Below, piece by piece: positions 9,421 to 18,027 of a stretch of 64,000 nucleotides of DNA. The DNA comes from Corallococcus sp. AS-1-6 (GTDB taxonomy: Bacteria > Myxococcota > Myxococcia > Myxococcales > Myxococcaceae). The stretch spans positions 186,001 to 250,000 of the forward strand of contig NZ_JAIQDE010000003.1 in assembly GCF_020037015.1 (NCBI RefSeq). Reading direction: 5' to 3'. The position numbers and the translations under genes are program-made. The stretch's first letter is position 1, and each line of letters begins with the position of its first letter. Below the pieces are notes generated by a model that saw nothing but the letters and a program-made list of their open reading frames with translations, made no database searches and had not been told where the DNA came from.

Positions 9421-10245
9421 ATGCGTTCGACTTCGGCACTGGCGTTGATGATGGCTTCCCTCGCGGTGGGCGCGCTTTCGGCCTGCGGCGACGACAAGAC
9501 GGACAACACCCCGGACTCGGGCACGGACGCGGGCACGAACACGGACGGCGGCACCAGCACGGGCAATGGCCAGTGCCCGGCCTCCGCGTACATCTGCGAG
9601 GACTTCGAGAAGGGGGAGAACGGCTGGCGGCAGCCGGACGAGGACCACCACGCCACCATCGCCATCGACAGCACGCGCCCCCGCTCCGGCCGCAACGCGG
9701 TGCACGTGAAGACGGACCCGGGCTACAACGAGGACACGGGCTCGGGGGACCAGCAGGCCATCGCGCACCTGCGCAAGGACATTCCTGCGTTCGGCACGAA
9801 GCTCTACACGCGCGCGTACGTGTACCTGAACCGGGCCTCGCCGGTGGGCGTGATGGGGACGTACTTCATCCTCTTCTCGCCGAAGGACAACGACTTCGGC
9901 GGCATCGAGCTGCAGGGCATGCACAACGGCGCCTTCGCGCTGGATGACTGGAGCGGCATCAAGGGCACGGGCTGGAACCTCCAGGAGGACACGAAGGTCA
10001 CGGTGTCACCCAACACGTGGACCTGCATCGAGTGGGGCGTGGAGCGCGCGGACAGCTCCGCCACCACGGGCCACGCGCTGGTGTGGGTGGACGGGAAGCA
10101 GGCCTACGACTTCCCGAACGTGGGCATCCGGCCGTTCACCAACTTCGGGGTGGGCTACGGCTTCGTGCACCCGAAGGGCGACTCCGAGTCGGAGACGTGG
10201 ATCGACGACCTCGCGGTGGCGCCCGAGCGCATCGGCTGCGAGTGA
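9421..10245 (+). CDS. Lipoprotein with lectin/glucanase-like fold
   Basis: This is a 274-aa exported lipoprotein. The signal peptide ends in the lipobox LSAC (Cys at about residue 21), followed by a Thr/Gly/Asp linker (about 25-50) typical of myxobacterial surface lipoproteins. The body (ICEDFEKGENGWRQ onward, ending with WIDDLAVAPERIGCE) resembles concanavalin-like jelly-roll carbohydrate-binding or polysaccharide-lyase-like domains; the closing W-I-D-D-L segment is typical of those folds. I see no certain catalytic residues, so carbohydrate binding is the cautious reading. The macrodomain gene starts 4 nt after its stop and is probably cotranscribed. Confidence 0.75.
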   Translation: MRSTSALALMMASLAVGALSACGDDKTDNTPDSGTDAGTNTDGGTSTGNGQCPASAYICEDFEKGENGWRQPDEDHHATIAIDSTRPRSGRNAVHVKTDPGYNEDTGSGDQQAIAHLRKDIPAFGTKLYTRAYVYLNRASPVGVMGTYFILFSPKDNDFGGIELQGMHNGAFALDDWSGIKGTGWNLQEDTKVTVSPNTWTCIEWGVERADSSATTGHALVWVDGKQAYDFPNVGIRPFTNFGVGYGFVHPKGDSESETWIDDLAVAPERIGCE

Positions 10246-10249
10246 CGCC

Positions 10250-11062
10250 ATGTCGTTGAACCGCGTCGCGGACGAGACCCTTCACATCCTGGAGCAGGGC
10301 ACGTACGTGCCGCTGTCCGGGAGGCCGGTGTCCATCCGCGACGCGGTGGCGCGCGCGGTGGAGGGCACGGTGCTGGTGCGCCCCGGGGACTTCGAGGGCC
10401 TCACGCGGCCCGCGCCGGTGCCGCGCTTCACCATCGAGGTGACGCCGGAGAAGACGGGCGACGCCGCGCGCCGGCTGGTGGAGCAGGAGGGCGAGCAACG
10501 GGTGCTGGCGCTCAACTTCGCGTCGGCGGTGAACCCGGGCGGCGGCTTCCTCACGGGCGCGAAGGCGCAGGAGGAGGACCTGGCGCGGTGCTCGGCGCTG
10601 TACCCGTGCCTGTTGAAGTGGCCGGAGTACTACGACGTGAACCGCAAGCTGCGCTCGCCGCTGTACACGGACCACTTCATCTATTCGCCGGACGTGCCGT
10701 TCTTCCGCAACGAGCACCACGATCTGCTGGAGCGGCCGTTCTCCGTGTCGGTGCTGACGGCGCCCGCGCCCAACGCGAGGGAGCTGCCGGCGAAGGATCC
10801 GGAGGTCGCGCAGAAGCTTCGTGAGGTGTTGTCCGCGCGGGCGCTCAAGGTGTTGCAGGTGGCGGCGCATCACGGGCACCGCACGCTCATCCTGGGGGCG
10901 TGGGGCTGCGGCGCGTTCCGCAACAACCCGCACGACGCGGCGGAGGCCTTCGCGCGAGGGCTGTCCACGATGGCGGGCGCGTTCAGCCGCGTGGTGTTCG
11001 CGGTGTACGAGCGCGGCGGGAAGGGGCCGAACCTGAGCACCTTCCGCGAGCGCTTCGGCTGA
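10250..11062 (+). CDS. PARG-like macrodomain protein (TIGR02452 / DUF2263 type)
   Basis: This 270-aa cytosolic protein carries the poly(ADP-ribose) glycohydrolase signature GGG-X7-QEE (Gly97-99, Gln107-Glu109) in the context NPGGGFLTG, followed by a C-terminal GAWGCGAFRNNP loop typical of the microbial TIGR02452 group. Enzymes of this group bind ADP-ribose and remove it from ADP-ribosylated targets, the second Glu of QEE being catalytic. Such proteins may reverse ADP-ribosylation after toxin or phage attack or act on RNA or DNA ends; nothing here fixes the substrate. The gene is 4 nt downstream of the lipoprotein gene. No ADP-ribosyltransferase gene is visible nearby. Confidence 0.85.
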   Translation: MSLNRVADETLHILEQGTYVPLSGRPVSIRDAVARAVEGTVLVRPGDFEGLTRPAPVPRFTIEVTPEKTGDAARRLVEQEGEQRVLALNFASAVNPGGGFLTGAKAQEEDLARCSALYPCLLKWPEYYDVNRKLRSPLYTDHFIYSPDVPFFRNEHHDLLERPFSVSVLTAPAPNARELPAKDPEVAQKLREVLSARALKVLQVAAHHGHRTLILGAWGCGAFRNNPHDAAEAFARGLSTMAGAFSRVVFAVYERGGKGPNLSTFRERFG

Positions 11063-11104
11063 GGGCCTGTCTGGCGTTCATGCGCGCCTGCTAGGCTTGG
11101 GCGC

Positions 11105-13354
11105 ATGCGATGGAGCTGGGTGGGGCTCTTGGCCGTGGTGCTCGCGTGCGCGGGCGTGTCGAATCAGACGCCGGTGTCCGTGTCCGAAGCGGCGCGGCTC
11201 ACGGTGCTGGCGAAGGACGCGGAGGGTCATCCGCTTCCCGGCATCGTGTTCCGGATCCGGCAGGCCTCGGTGGATCCGCCCGAGGTCTTCAGGGGCACGA
11301 CGGATGCCCGGGGCGAGGCCACGTTGACGGTGCCGCCCGGCTGGTACGTCTTCACCGCCGAGGCCCCGGGCTACCAGACGTTCGTGGACCCGGACGTGCG
11401 GCTCGGGCGTGAACACCCGGCCACTGTGACGATGACGCTCCGGCCCTCCAAGGCCGTCCCCGGGCGCGTGGTGGATGGCGCGGGCCAGCCCATTCAGGCC
11501 GTGTCGCTCTCGTGGATCCCGGCGGACACGACGGCGCCCCGGCTGGACCTCGAGGGGAACCCGGACGGAACCTTCCGGTTCGAAGGCATGGGGCCCGGCC
11601 CGGGCGTGTTGCTGGCACGTCGCAGCGGCTACAGCGACGCGCGGTGGGTGCACGACGCGCGACCGGTGGAGCTGACGCTCGTCCTGCGCGAGCAGGGCAC
11701 GCTGCGGGTGACTGGCTTCGCGCCGGATGGACGTCCGGTGGACTGGCCGAACGTGACGCTCCAGGCGCTCGAACCCGTGGTGGAAGAGGGCATCTGGTTT
11801 GACGAGCACGTGAAGGACGCCAGGGTGTACCGGGGCCTGGAGGCAGGGCGCTATCGGGTGACGTTCACCCATTCGGTGGGAGATGACGCGACGTGGACCA
11901 CTTCCACGGAAGTGGGGGTCGTGGCGGGGCAGACCCGCGAGCTTGCGCTCCGCTTCGAGGGTGTGACGGAACGCGCGCCGCTGCGGGGCCGGGTCGTCGG
12001 CGCGGATGGCCAGCCCCTGGCGGATGTTGGGCTGAGCGCCTGGGTGGGTGATGCGAGGAAGGATGCCTTCGCGAGCGAGAGTTCCACCCGGACCGACGCG
12101 GAAGGGCGCTTCACGTTGGAACATCTGTCGCGGGGACCGGTCCGCGTGGAGGTCTCCCGTGGCACCGCGAAGGTCGCGTTCGAGCCGGATGCGAAGGACG
12201 TGACGCTGGAGCGGCGTCCCAGTCCCTTCGTGGAGGGACGCGTGATGGGCCCGGACGGAAAGGCCCTGACCCGTTTCAAGGTGAACTCGGATACCTACGA
12301 GGATCCGGAAGGGCGCTATCGCTGCTTCTTTGAAGGATTCGGGCCCGCGAGCCTCTTCTTCGCGGCGGAGGGGCTCGCGAACACGCGCACGCGGGTGGAG
12401 CTCCGGGAGGAGCGGACCGTCCTGCCAGACGTGACCCTGAAGGCAGGCCGCACCGTGCGCGTCCGGCTCGTGCGGGAGAACGGGCAGCCCGCCACGTCAA
12501 AGGGAAGAATCGAACTGCGGCCGTTGCCCGGGCGCGAGTCGACGTTCGCCTGGTCCCAGCCGATCCTGGGCGTGGATCCGGATGGCCGCTACGTGCTGGA
12601 GCACGTGCCGCGCGAGCCGTTCATCCTCGATGCGGAGACGAAAGAAGAAGGAACGGCCTCACAGCCTTTGAGCGCGGACGTGGAAGAGGTGACGGTGCCG
12701 CTCGGTCCGGAGGCCACGCTGGCTGGCACGATGGTGGACGAAGCCGGGCGCCCCTTGCAGGGCTTCAGCCTGTTGGTCGGGTGCCAAGTCTATCCCGACC
12801 GGTTGCCCGTCACCGACGCGGAGGGACGGTTCAGGCTGCCGGTCGTCCCGGAGCGCGGGTGTGTCTTGCGCGTCTATCCACCCAATGGACCCGCCGGTTG
12901 GCCCATGCCCCCATTGCGAGTCTTCTGGCCCCTGCGGTTCAACAGTGGCCGTCCAGGAGGGACGGTCCAGGTGGAGCTGCGGCCGTACACGGGGCCTGCT
13001 TCCGTGCAGGTCTCGTTTCCGGATGCGGGCGAGTGGGATAGGGTCATCCTCGTGCCGGGGGACGTGCCGATGCCGTCGACGGCGGACGCCATGGACGCGC
13101 TGATCGTTTCCGCCGCCGAACCGGATATGGCCCCCGCCGAGCAACGCCCGGAGCGAGAGGAAGAGAACGAGTTCTATCGCTCCAGACGTGAGCCCCGGTT
13201 CAGCCACCTGCCGCTGGGGCGCTACACGGTGTTCGTGCTCGGAAACCTGGATGGGGTCGTCGCGCTCCGCTACTCCGTGAACCTCACGGAGCCGGGCGTC
13301 CACAGGTTCGAGACGAAGCGCGCCGTGGTGGGGGGCGTGCGTTTCGTTCCCTGA
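11105..13354 (+). CDS. Repeat lipoprotein A, carboxypeptidase-regulatory-like repeats
   Basis: First of three tandem paralogues (749 aa). The N-terminus MRWSWVGLLAVVLAC is a signal peptide with a relaxed lipobox (VLAC, Cys15). The mature part is about seven copies of a beta-sandwich repeat of the carboxypeptidase-regulatory/Ig-like type, each with a G-R/T-V-x-x-x-x-G-x-P-L/I core and a D-A-E/R-G-x-F/A-x-L/V strand. A shared C-terminal block (GDVPMP, then SHLPLGRYTVFVLGN) follows. No enzyme motif is visible. Proteins of this kind sit on the cell surface or in the periplasm as adhesins or scaffolds, but its function is unknown. It is the most divergent of the three. Confidence 0.8.
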   Translation: MRWSWVGLLAVVLACAGVSNQTPVSVSEAARLTVLAKDAEGHPLPGIVFRIRQASVDPPEVFRGTTDARGEATLTVPPGWYVFTAEAPGYQTFVDPDVRLGREHPATVTMTLRPSKAVPGRVVDGAGQPIQAVSLSWIPADTTAPRLDLEGNPDGTFRFEGMGPGPGVLLARRSGYSDARWVHDARPVELTLVLREQGTLRVTGFAPDGRPVDWPNVTLQALEPVVEEGIWFDEHVKDARVYRGLEAGRYRVTFTHSVGDDATWTTSTEVGVVAGQTRELALRFEGVTERAPLRGRVVGADGQPLADVGLSAWVGDARKDAFASESSTRTDAEGRFTLEHLSRGPVRVEVSRGTAKVAFEPDAKDVTLERRPSPFVEGRVMGPDGKALTRFKVNSDTYEDPEGRYRCFFEGFGPASLFFAAEGLANTRTRVELREERTVLPDVTLKAGRTVRVRLVRENGQPATSKGRIELRPLPGRESTFAWSQPILGVDPDGRYVLEHVPREPFILDAETKEEGTASQPLSADVEEVTVPLGPEATLAGTMVDEAGRPLQGFSLLVGCQVYPDRLPVTDAEGRFRLPVVPERGCVLRVYPPNGPAGWPMPPLRVFWPLRFNSGRPGGTVQVELRPYTGPASVQVSFPDAGEWDRVILVPGDVPMPSTADAMDALIVSAAEPDMAPAEQRPEREEENEFYRSRREPRFSHLPLGRYTVFVLGNLDGVVALRYSVNLTEPGVHRFETKRAVVGGVRFVP

Positions 13355-13393
13355 CGGGGCCATTCCTCACGATGTCCTGCTACGCTGCGGGGC

Positions 13394-15661
13394 ATGCGAT
13401 GGAGCTGGGTGGGGCTCTTGGCCGTGGTGCTCGCGTGCGCGGAGGCGCCGCAGCCGGTGTTGAAGCGATGGCCGCTCGACGAGGTGGCGGTGCGCGTCCG
13501 CGTCGTGGATGCGGCGAATCAGCCGGTTCTGGGTGTGTCCCTGGTGGCGCGCCGCGCGGATCGCGGGTCGACCGTTGCCAGAGGGGGCACCACGGATGCG
13601 AACGGCACGGCCCTCCTTCGGGTGATGCCGGGCTGGTATGTCCTGCAGGCGGAGGCGCCCGGCTTCGTCAGTGTGATCCGCACGGATGCGCGGGTCCCTT
13701 TCGGTGAAGAGGTTCACTGGGACATGACGCTGGTGCGCGCGGCGCCGTTCGCGGGCCGCGTGGTGGATCTGGAAGGGCGGCCCGTCACGGGGGCACGGCT
13801 TGAGCTCGGCCTCTCCGACGAGGCGGCCGTGCCCGTCCCGCCAACCGAGAGCGACGCGGAGGGGCGCTTCCACTTCGACAGCGTGCCCGCTGGGCCCGTC
13901 AAGCTGCGCGCGGAGAAGGACGGCTGGAGTCCGACGCGGCTGGAGCTCGCGGCGCCCGCACCGGAGGTGACGGTGGTGATGGGGGGGCTCGGCAAGATGC
14001 GGGTCCAGGTGCTGGATCCCCAGCGGCGTCGAATGCCCGAGCCGTCCGTGTCGATCTCGCTCGCGGAGGAAGGCGAACCTCCGCTCACGAAGCGCTGGAC
14101 GCATGTCCCCGAGGCCATCTTGTTCCTGGCCATTCCCGCGGGTCGCTACCACGTCGCGGGCCGATACGAGCCCTCGGAGGGCTGCGCGTGGCAGCGTGTC
14201 ATCGAGGTCCAGGTGCTTCCGGGGCAGCAGGCGGAAGCGACGGTGAGCTTCGAAGGGGTGGAGGGCGTCGGGCCGTGGCGCGCGCGGGCGATGGACGACA
14301 AGGGAAGAGCGCTCGGAGGTGGAACGGTAACGGCCTGGATGGGGGAGAGCGGCGAGGACGCCTTGGGGCTGCGCGGAAGCTGCAAAGCCCGGGTGGAGCA
14401 GGATGGATCCTTCACGCTTTCACGTGTGCTCGGGCCTCCGTTCCAGGTGGTCTGGAACTCCGACGAACCGTCGCCGACGCGGATGCTGAAGGGCCCGTTC
14501 GGGGCGGGGACGGGTGAGGCGCTGGTATTTCCCCCCGAGGTCGGAGCTCTGAAGGGTCGTGTCGTGCGCCCGGATGGATGGCCCGTGGGTTACTTCGAGG
14601 TCAGCGGCGTCCCCGTGAACAATCCGCGGGGCGAGTACGTGCAGTCCGTGTGGATGACCCAGACCCATCAGTGGGTCATCGACGTGCTGGGATTCGCTCC
14701 CGCACTCGTGCGCGCGCAAGGGCGGGTTGGGGAGGTGCTCCACGTCTCGGACGTTGTGCTTGACGAGGGCCGCACCGTGCAGGGCCGCGTCTTCGCGAGG
14801 GACGGACGCACCGGCGTGCCCGACCAGGAGGTCCAGCTCGTGGAGGCGTTCGAGCTGGGCAGCCCCCGGCCGAATCGCCCGCGGACGGTGATGACCGACG
14901 CGGAGGGGCGTTTCCGCTTCGAGCATGTGGCGGGCCGGCGCCAGTACCTGCGCGTGGATGCGAAGGAACACGGGACCGTGCTCCAGGCGCTCGAACCCGA
15001 TGCGTCGGCGGTGCGGTTGCGGCTGGTGCCCCACGCGCGGTTGCATGGCTCCGTGACGGATGGTGCGCGGGTTCCGCTGGCGGGAGTGGACCTCAAGATC
15101 CGCTGCGAAGGTGGATTCAAGGCGAGCACTGAAACGGATGGGGCGGGCCGCTACGCCGTGAACATCCCGGGAGACCGCGAGTGCTTCCTGCATCCTGTCG
15201 TGAGCCCCCTGAACGTCCGGGATTCATTCCTTCCTCCTCCGGTGTCCTTCGCTCCGACGCGGCTCCGGCTGACGCCCGGCTCGCGCCATGAGCTGGACCC
15301 TGCGCCTCGCCAAGGCGCTGCCTCACTGAAGGTGAGCGTCGAGGCGTCTCGCGAGTTCGTCACCGCGTTCGTGCTGCCAGGAGACATCCCCTGGCCCCGC
15401 TCGCCCGAAGCCCTGGATGCGCTCATCCGTGCCGGTTCCGGTTCGGATGGCAATGATGACGGCATCACTCCCTTGTTCATGATGGGGGCGGTCTTCCACT
15501 TCAGCCATCTTCCCCTGGGGCACTACACGCTCTTCATCCGGGACGAGATGGATGGAGCGGACGCGATCCTGCGCGTGCCCGTGGAGCTGACCCGGGCCGG
15601 CGTGCACGTCATCCGGTCCAAGCGGCCCGGTCTTGGGGAGGGAAGGCCATACACGCGCTGA
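13394..15661 (+). CDS. Repeat lipoprotein B, tandem paralogue
   Basis: Second of the three tandem paralogues (755 aa). The first 15 residues are identical to those of copy A and so are most of the start-region bases. Repeats again follow the carboxypeptidase-regulatory-like pattern (for example GRVVDLEGRPVTGARLEL, then SDAEGRFHFDSVPAG). The C-terminal block EFVTAFVLPGDIPWP, HLPLGHYTLFIRDE and SKRPG is shared closely with copy C. There are 39 nt between the copy A stop and this start. Cys15 is the likely lipid anchor. Function unknown; recent duplication is the simplest origin. Confidence 0.8.
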   Translation: MRWSWVGLLAVVLACAEAPQPVLKRWPLDEVAVRVRVVDAANQPVLGVSLVARRADRGSTVARGGTTDANGTALLRVMPGWYVLQAEAPGFVSVIRTDARVPFGEEVHWDMTLVRAAPFAGRVVDLEGRPVTGARLELGLSDEAAVPVPPTESDAEGRFHFDSVPAGPVKLRAEKDGWSPTRLELAAPAPEVTVVMGGLGKMRVQVLDPQRRRMPEPSVSISLAEEGEPPLTKRWTHVPEAILFLAIPAGRYHVAGRYEPSEGCAWQRVIEVQVLPGQQAEATVSFEGVEGVGPWRARAMDDKGRALGGGTVTAWMGESGEDALGLRGSCKARVEQDGSFTLSRVLGPPFQVVWNSDEPSPTRMLKGPFGAGTGEALVFPPEVGALKGRVVRPDGWPVGYFEVSGVPVNNPRGEYVQSVWMTQTHQWVIDVLGFAPALVRAQGRVGEVLHVSDVVLDEGRTVQGRVFARDGRTGVPDQEVQLVEAFELGSPRPNRPRTVMTDAEGRFRFEHVAGRRQYLRVDAKEHGTVLQALEPDASAVRLRLVPHARLHGSVTDGARVPLAGVDLKIRCEGGFKASTETDGAGRYAVNIPGDRECFLHPVVSPLNVRDSFLPPPVSFAPTRLRLTPGSRHELDPAPRQGAASLKVSVEASREFVTAFVLPGDIPWPRSPEALDALIRAGSGSDGNDDGITPLFMMGAVFHFSHLPLGHYTLFIRDEMDGADAILRVPVELTRAGVHVIRSKRPGLGEGRPYTR

Positions 15662-15688
15662 CGTGAGCCCATCGCGTATGCTTCACGC

Positions 15689-17983
15689 ATGCGATGGAGT
15701 TGGGTGGGGCTCGTTGCCGTGGTGCTCGCTTGCGCGGAGGCTCCGCGCACGGTGCGCAAGAAGACCCGATGGCCCGTGGACGAGGTGGCGTTCACCGTCC
15801 GGACCGTGGATCCGGCGGGACAGCCCGTGCCCGGCGTTGCGCTGATGGCTCGCCGTGCGGACGAGGGGAGTCTGATCACCCGGTCCGGTACTTCCGACGC
15901 GACCGGGACGGTGCGGCTTCGGGTGATGCCGGGCTGGTATGTCCTCCAGGCGGAGGCGCCTGGTTTCGTGCGCACGCTCCACACGGACGCGCGGATTGCT
16001 TCGGGTGCGGAGGTCCGACTCGATTTGACGCTGAAACGTGCGGCGCCGTTCGCGGGCCGCGTGGTGGATCTGGAAGGACGGCCTGTCGCGGGAGCGCAAG
16101 TCCGGATCACTCCCACCGGGGAGGAGGAATCCGCGCTGCATGGCGAAAGCGATGGGGACGGCCGCTTTCGCTTCGACAACGTGCCCGCGGGAACCGTGAA
16201 GCTCCTCGCGGAGAAGGATGAATGGAGCCCCACGCGGCTGGAACTCGCAACGCCACAGCCGGCGCTGACGGTGGTGATGGGCGGACTCAGCTCGCTGCGG
16301 GTCCAGGTGCGCAGGCCTGACGGCAAGCTGTCGTCCGCCGCTTCCGCCTGGATCTCCGCCGAGGATAAAGAGCGCTCCTACGAGCTGTTCCCGGAGGAGA
16401 GCGCTGACGCGATGATCTTCCAGAACCTTCGCGCCGGGCGCTACCGCGTCTCTGGCAGGTACGCTCCCGGGTCCGGCGACTGTGTGTGGACTCGCGCCAT
16501 CGAGGTCCAGGTCCTTCCGGGCCAGCGCGTGGAAGCGACGGTGAGCTTCGAAGGAATCCAGGATGTTGGACCCTGGCGAGGCGTGGCCGTGGACGCCGAA
16601 GGCAAGGCGCTTGCCTCGGGGCAGGTGACGGCCTGGCTGGGGCAGGGATCGCTGAATGGCGCGGGCATGAATGGCCGGTGCGAAGTCCGCGTGGAGCCGG
16701 ATGGCTCCTTCGCCCTTCCGCACGTGTTCCAGGCCCCGGCCAGCCTGGAGTGGGCCACCCACCGCTCCATGCGCTGGTGGGTCAGCGAGCCGCTTCCAAG
16801 GGGAACGGGAGAACGGGTGACGTTCCGTCCCGGCATCGGATTGCTGAAGGGACGCATCCTGCGGCCGGATGGGCGGCCCCAGGAGCACTTCAAGGTCCAC
16901 GAATATTCCGAAGAGGATCCGCGTGGCGAATACGCCCTGAACGTCCCGTCGTCCCACACGTACCAGTGGGTCATCCACGCGGAGGGCTTCGCACCCGCGC
17001 TCGTGCGGGCGGAGGGACGTGAGCACGAAATCCTCACCGTCCCGGATGTCGTCCTCGACGTGGGCCGCACCGTGCACGGGCGCGTCGTCTCTGAGGATGG
17101 CAAGACGGGTGTGCCCGGGCAGGAGGTCGCGCTCGTGGAGGTCTTCGACCTGGAGACGAAGTGGAGGCGTCGGCCTCACACGGTGACGACCGACGCGGAC
17201 GGGCACTTCCGGTTCGACCATGTGGCCGGCCGCCACCTGTTCCTGCGCGTGGACGCGAAGGCGCAAGGGACCGTCCTTCATGGGCTCGAACCCGATGAGG
17301 TGTCGGTGCAGTTGCGGCTCGTGCCGGGCGCGGAGCTCGAGGGCGCCGTGACGGATGGGGCGCGGGTTCCTCTGGCCGGGGTGAGCCTGGAGGTTCGTTG
17401 CGAAGGTGGATTCAAGGCGAACGCCAGAACCGACGCCGTGGGCCATTACGCGATGAGCGTTCCGGCGAATCGCCCGTGCTTCCTGCACGCCGAAGCAAGT
17501 CCCTTGAACGTCTTACCAAGGGCCCGACCGCCGCGGGTGTCCTTCTCTCCGCGGCTGATCAACCTGGCTCCGGCTTCGCATCACCGGTGGGACTTCGAGC
17601 CAAGGCAGGGCCCCGCTGACCTGCAAGTGAGCGTCAAGGCGTCCCGCGAGTTCGTCACGGCGTTCGTCCTGCCGGGAGACCTCCCCTGGCCAGACTCACC
17701 CGGAGCCCTGGATGAGCTCATCCGGGCCGGCTTCGCACCGGAGCCCTGGGTGATGTCCAGGGTGTCGGAGGATGGGGACTCCCTCTTCGTCCCCAGCTTC
17801 ATGTCAGGAGCGCGCTTCGACTTCAGGCGATTGCCCCTCGGGCACTACACGCTCTTCATCCGGGAGGAGGAGAGCGGGCTCGACGAACTCCTGCGCATCC
17901 CCGTGGACCTGTCCCGGGACGGCGTGCATGCCGTCGACTCGGAGCGGCCCGCTCAGAAGGGCGGAAGGCTGTACACGCGCTGA
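15689..17983 (+). CDS. Repeat lipoprotein C, tandem paralogue
   Basis: Third paralogue (764 aa), closest to copy B. Stretches such as RVMPGWYVLQAEAPGFV and AAPFAGRVVDLEGRPV are the same or nearly so in both, and several are near-identical at DNA level. The signal peptide MRWSWVGLVAVVLAC again ends in a relaxed lipobox. Lys/Arg-rich residues after the Cys (RTVRKKTRWP) distinguish it from copy A. The ending HYTLFIREEESGLDELLRIPVDL parallels copy B. Spacing from copy B is 27 nt, so the three probably share a transcript. No catalytic motif seen. It ends before a convergent histidine kinase gene with a hairpin between them. Confidence 0.8.
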   Translation: MRWSWVGLVAVVLACAEAPRTVRKKTRWPVDEVAFTVRTVDPAGQPVPGVALMARRADEGSLITRSGTSDATGTVRLRVMPGWYVLQAEAPGFVRTLHTDARIASGAEVRLDLTLKRAAPFAGRVVDLEGRPVAGAQVRITPTGEEESALHGESDGDGRFRFDNVPAGTVKLLAEKDEWSPTRLELATPQPALTVVMGGLSSLRVQVRRPDGKLSSAASAWISAEDKERSYELFPEESADAMIFQNLRAGRYRVSGRYAPGSGDCVWTRAIEVQVLPGQRVEATVSFEGIQDVGPWRGVAVDAEGKALASGQVTAWLGQGSLNGAGMNGRCEVRVEPDGSFALPHVFQAPASLEWATHRSMRWWVSEPLPRGTGERVTFRPGIGLLKGRILRPDGRPQEHFKVHEYSEEDPRGEYALNVPSSHTYQWVIHAEGFAPALVRAEGREHEILTVPDVVLDVGRTVHGRVVSEDGKTGVPGQEVALVEVFDLETKWRRRPHTVTTDADGHFRFDHVAGRHLFLRVDAKAQGTVLHGLEPDEVSVQLRLVPGAELEGAVTDGARVPLAGVSLEVRCEGGFKANARTDAVGHYAMSVPANRPCFLHAEASPLNVLPRARPPRVSFSPRLINLAPASHHRWDFEPRQGPADLQVSVKASREFVTAFVLPGDLPWPDSPGALDELIRAGFAPEPWVMSRVSEDGDSLFVPSFMSGARFDFRRLPLGHYTLFIREEESGLDELLRIPVDLSRDGVHAVDSERPAQKGGRLYTR

Positions 17984-17999
17984 CGTGAGCCCAGGTGGA

Positions 18000-18016
18000 G
18001 GCACGTGGCTCGTGCC
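18000..18016. terminator. Hairpin between convergent genes
   Basis: A perfect 6-bp stem (GGCACG/CGTGCC) with a 5-nt loop lies between the ends of repeat lipoprotein C and the histidine kinase. It could terminate in both directions; no T-tract is present. Confidence 0.35.
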
Positions 18017-18027
18017 CTGAAGCCCGC

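Noticed and set aside
6105-9947. A 1280-codon open frame on the plus strand
   Set aside because: It is antisense to the cyclase/ATPase gene and overlaps the lipoprotein gene; composition is Arg/Gln/His-rich with no domain pattern.
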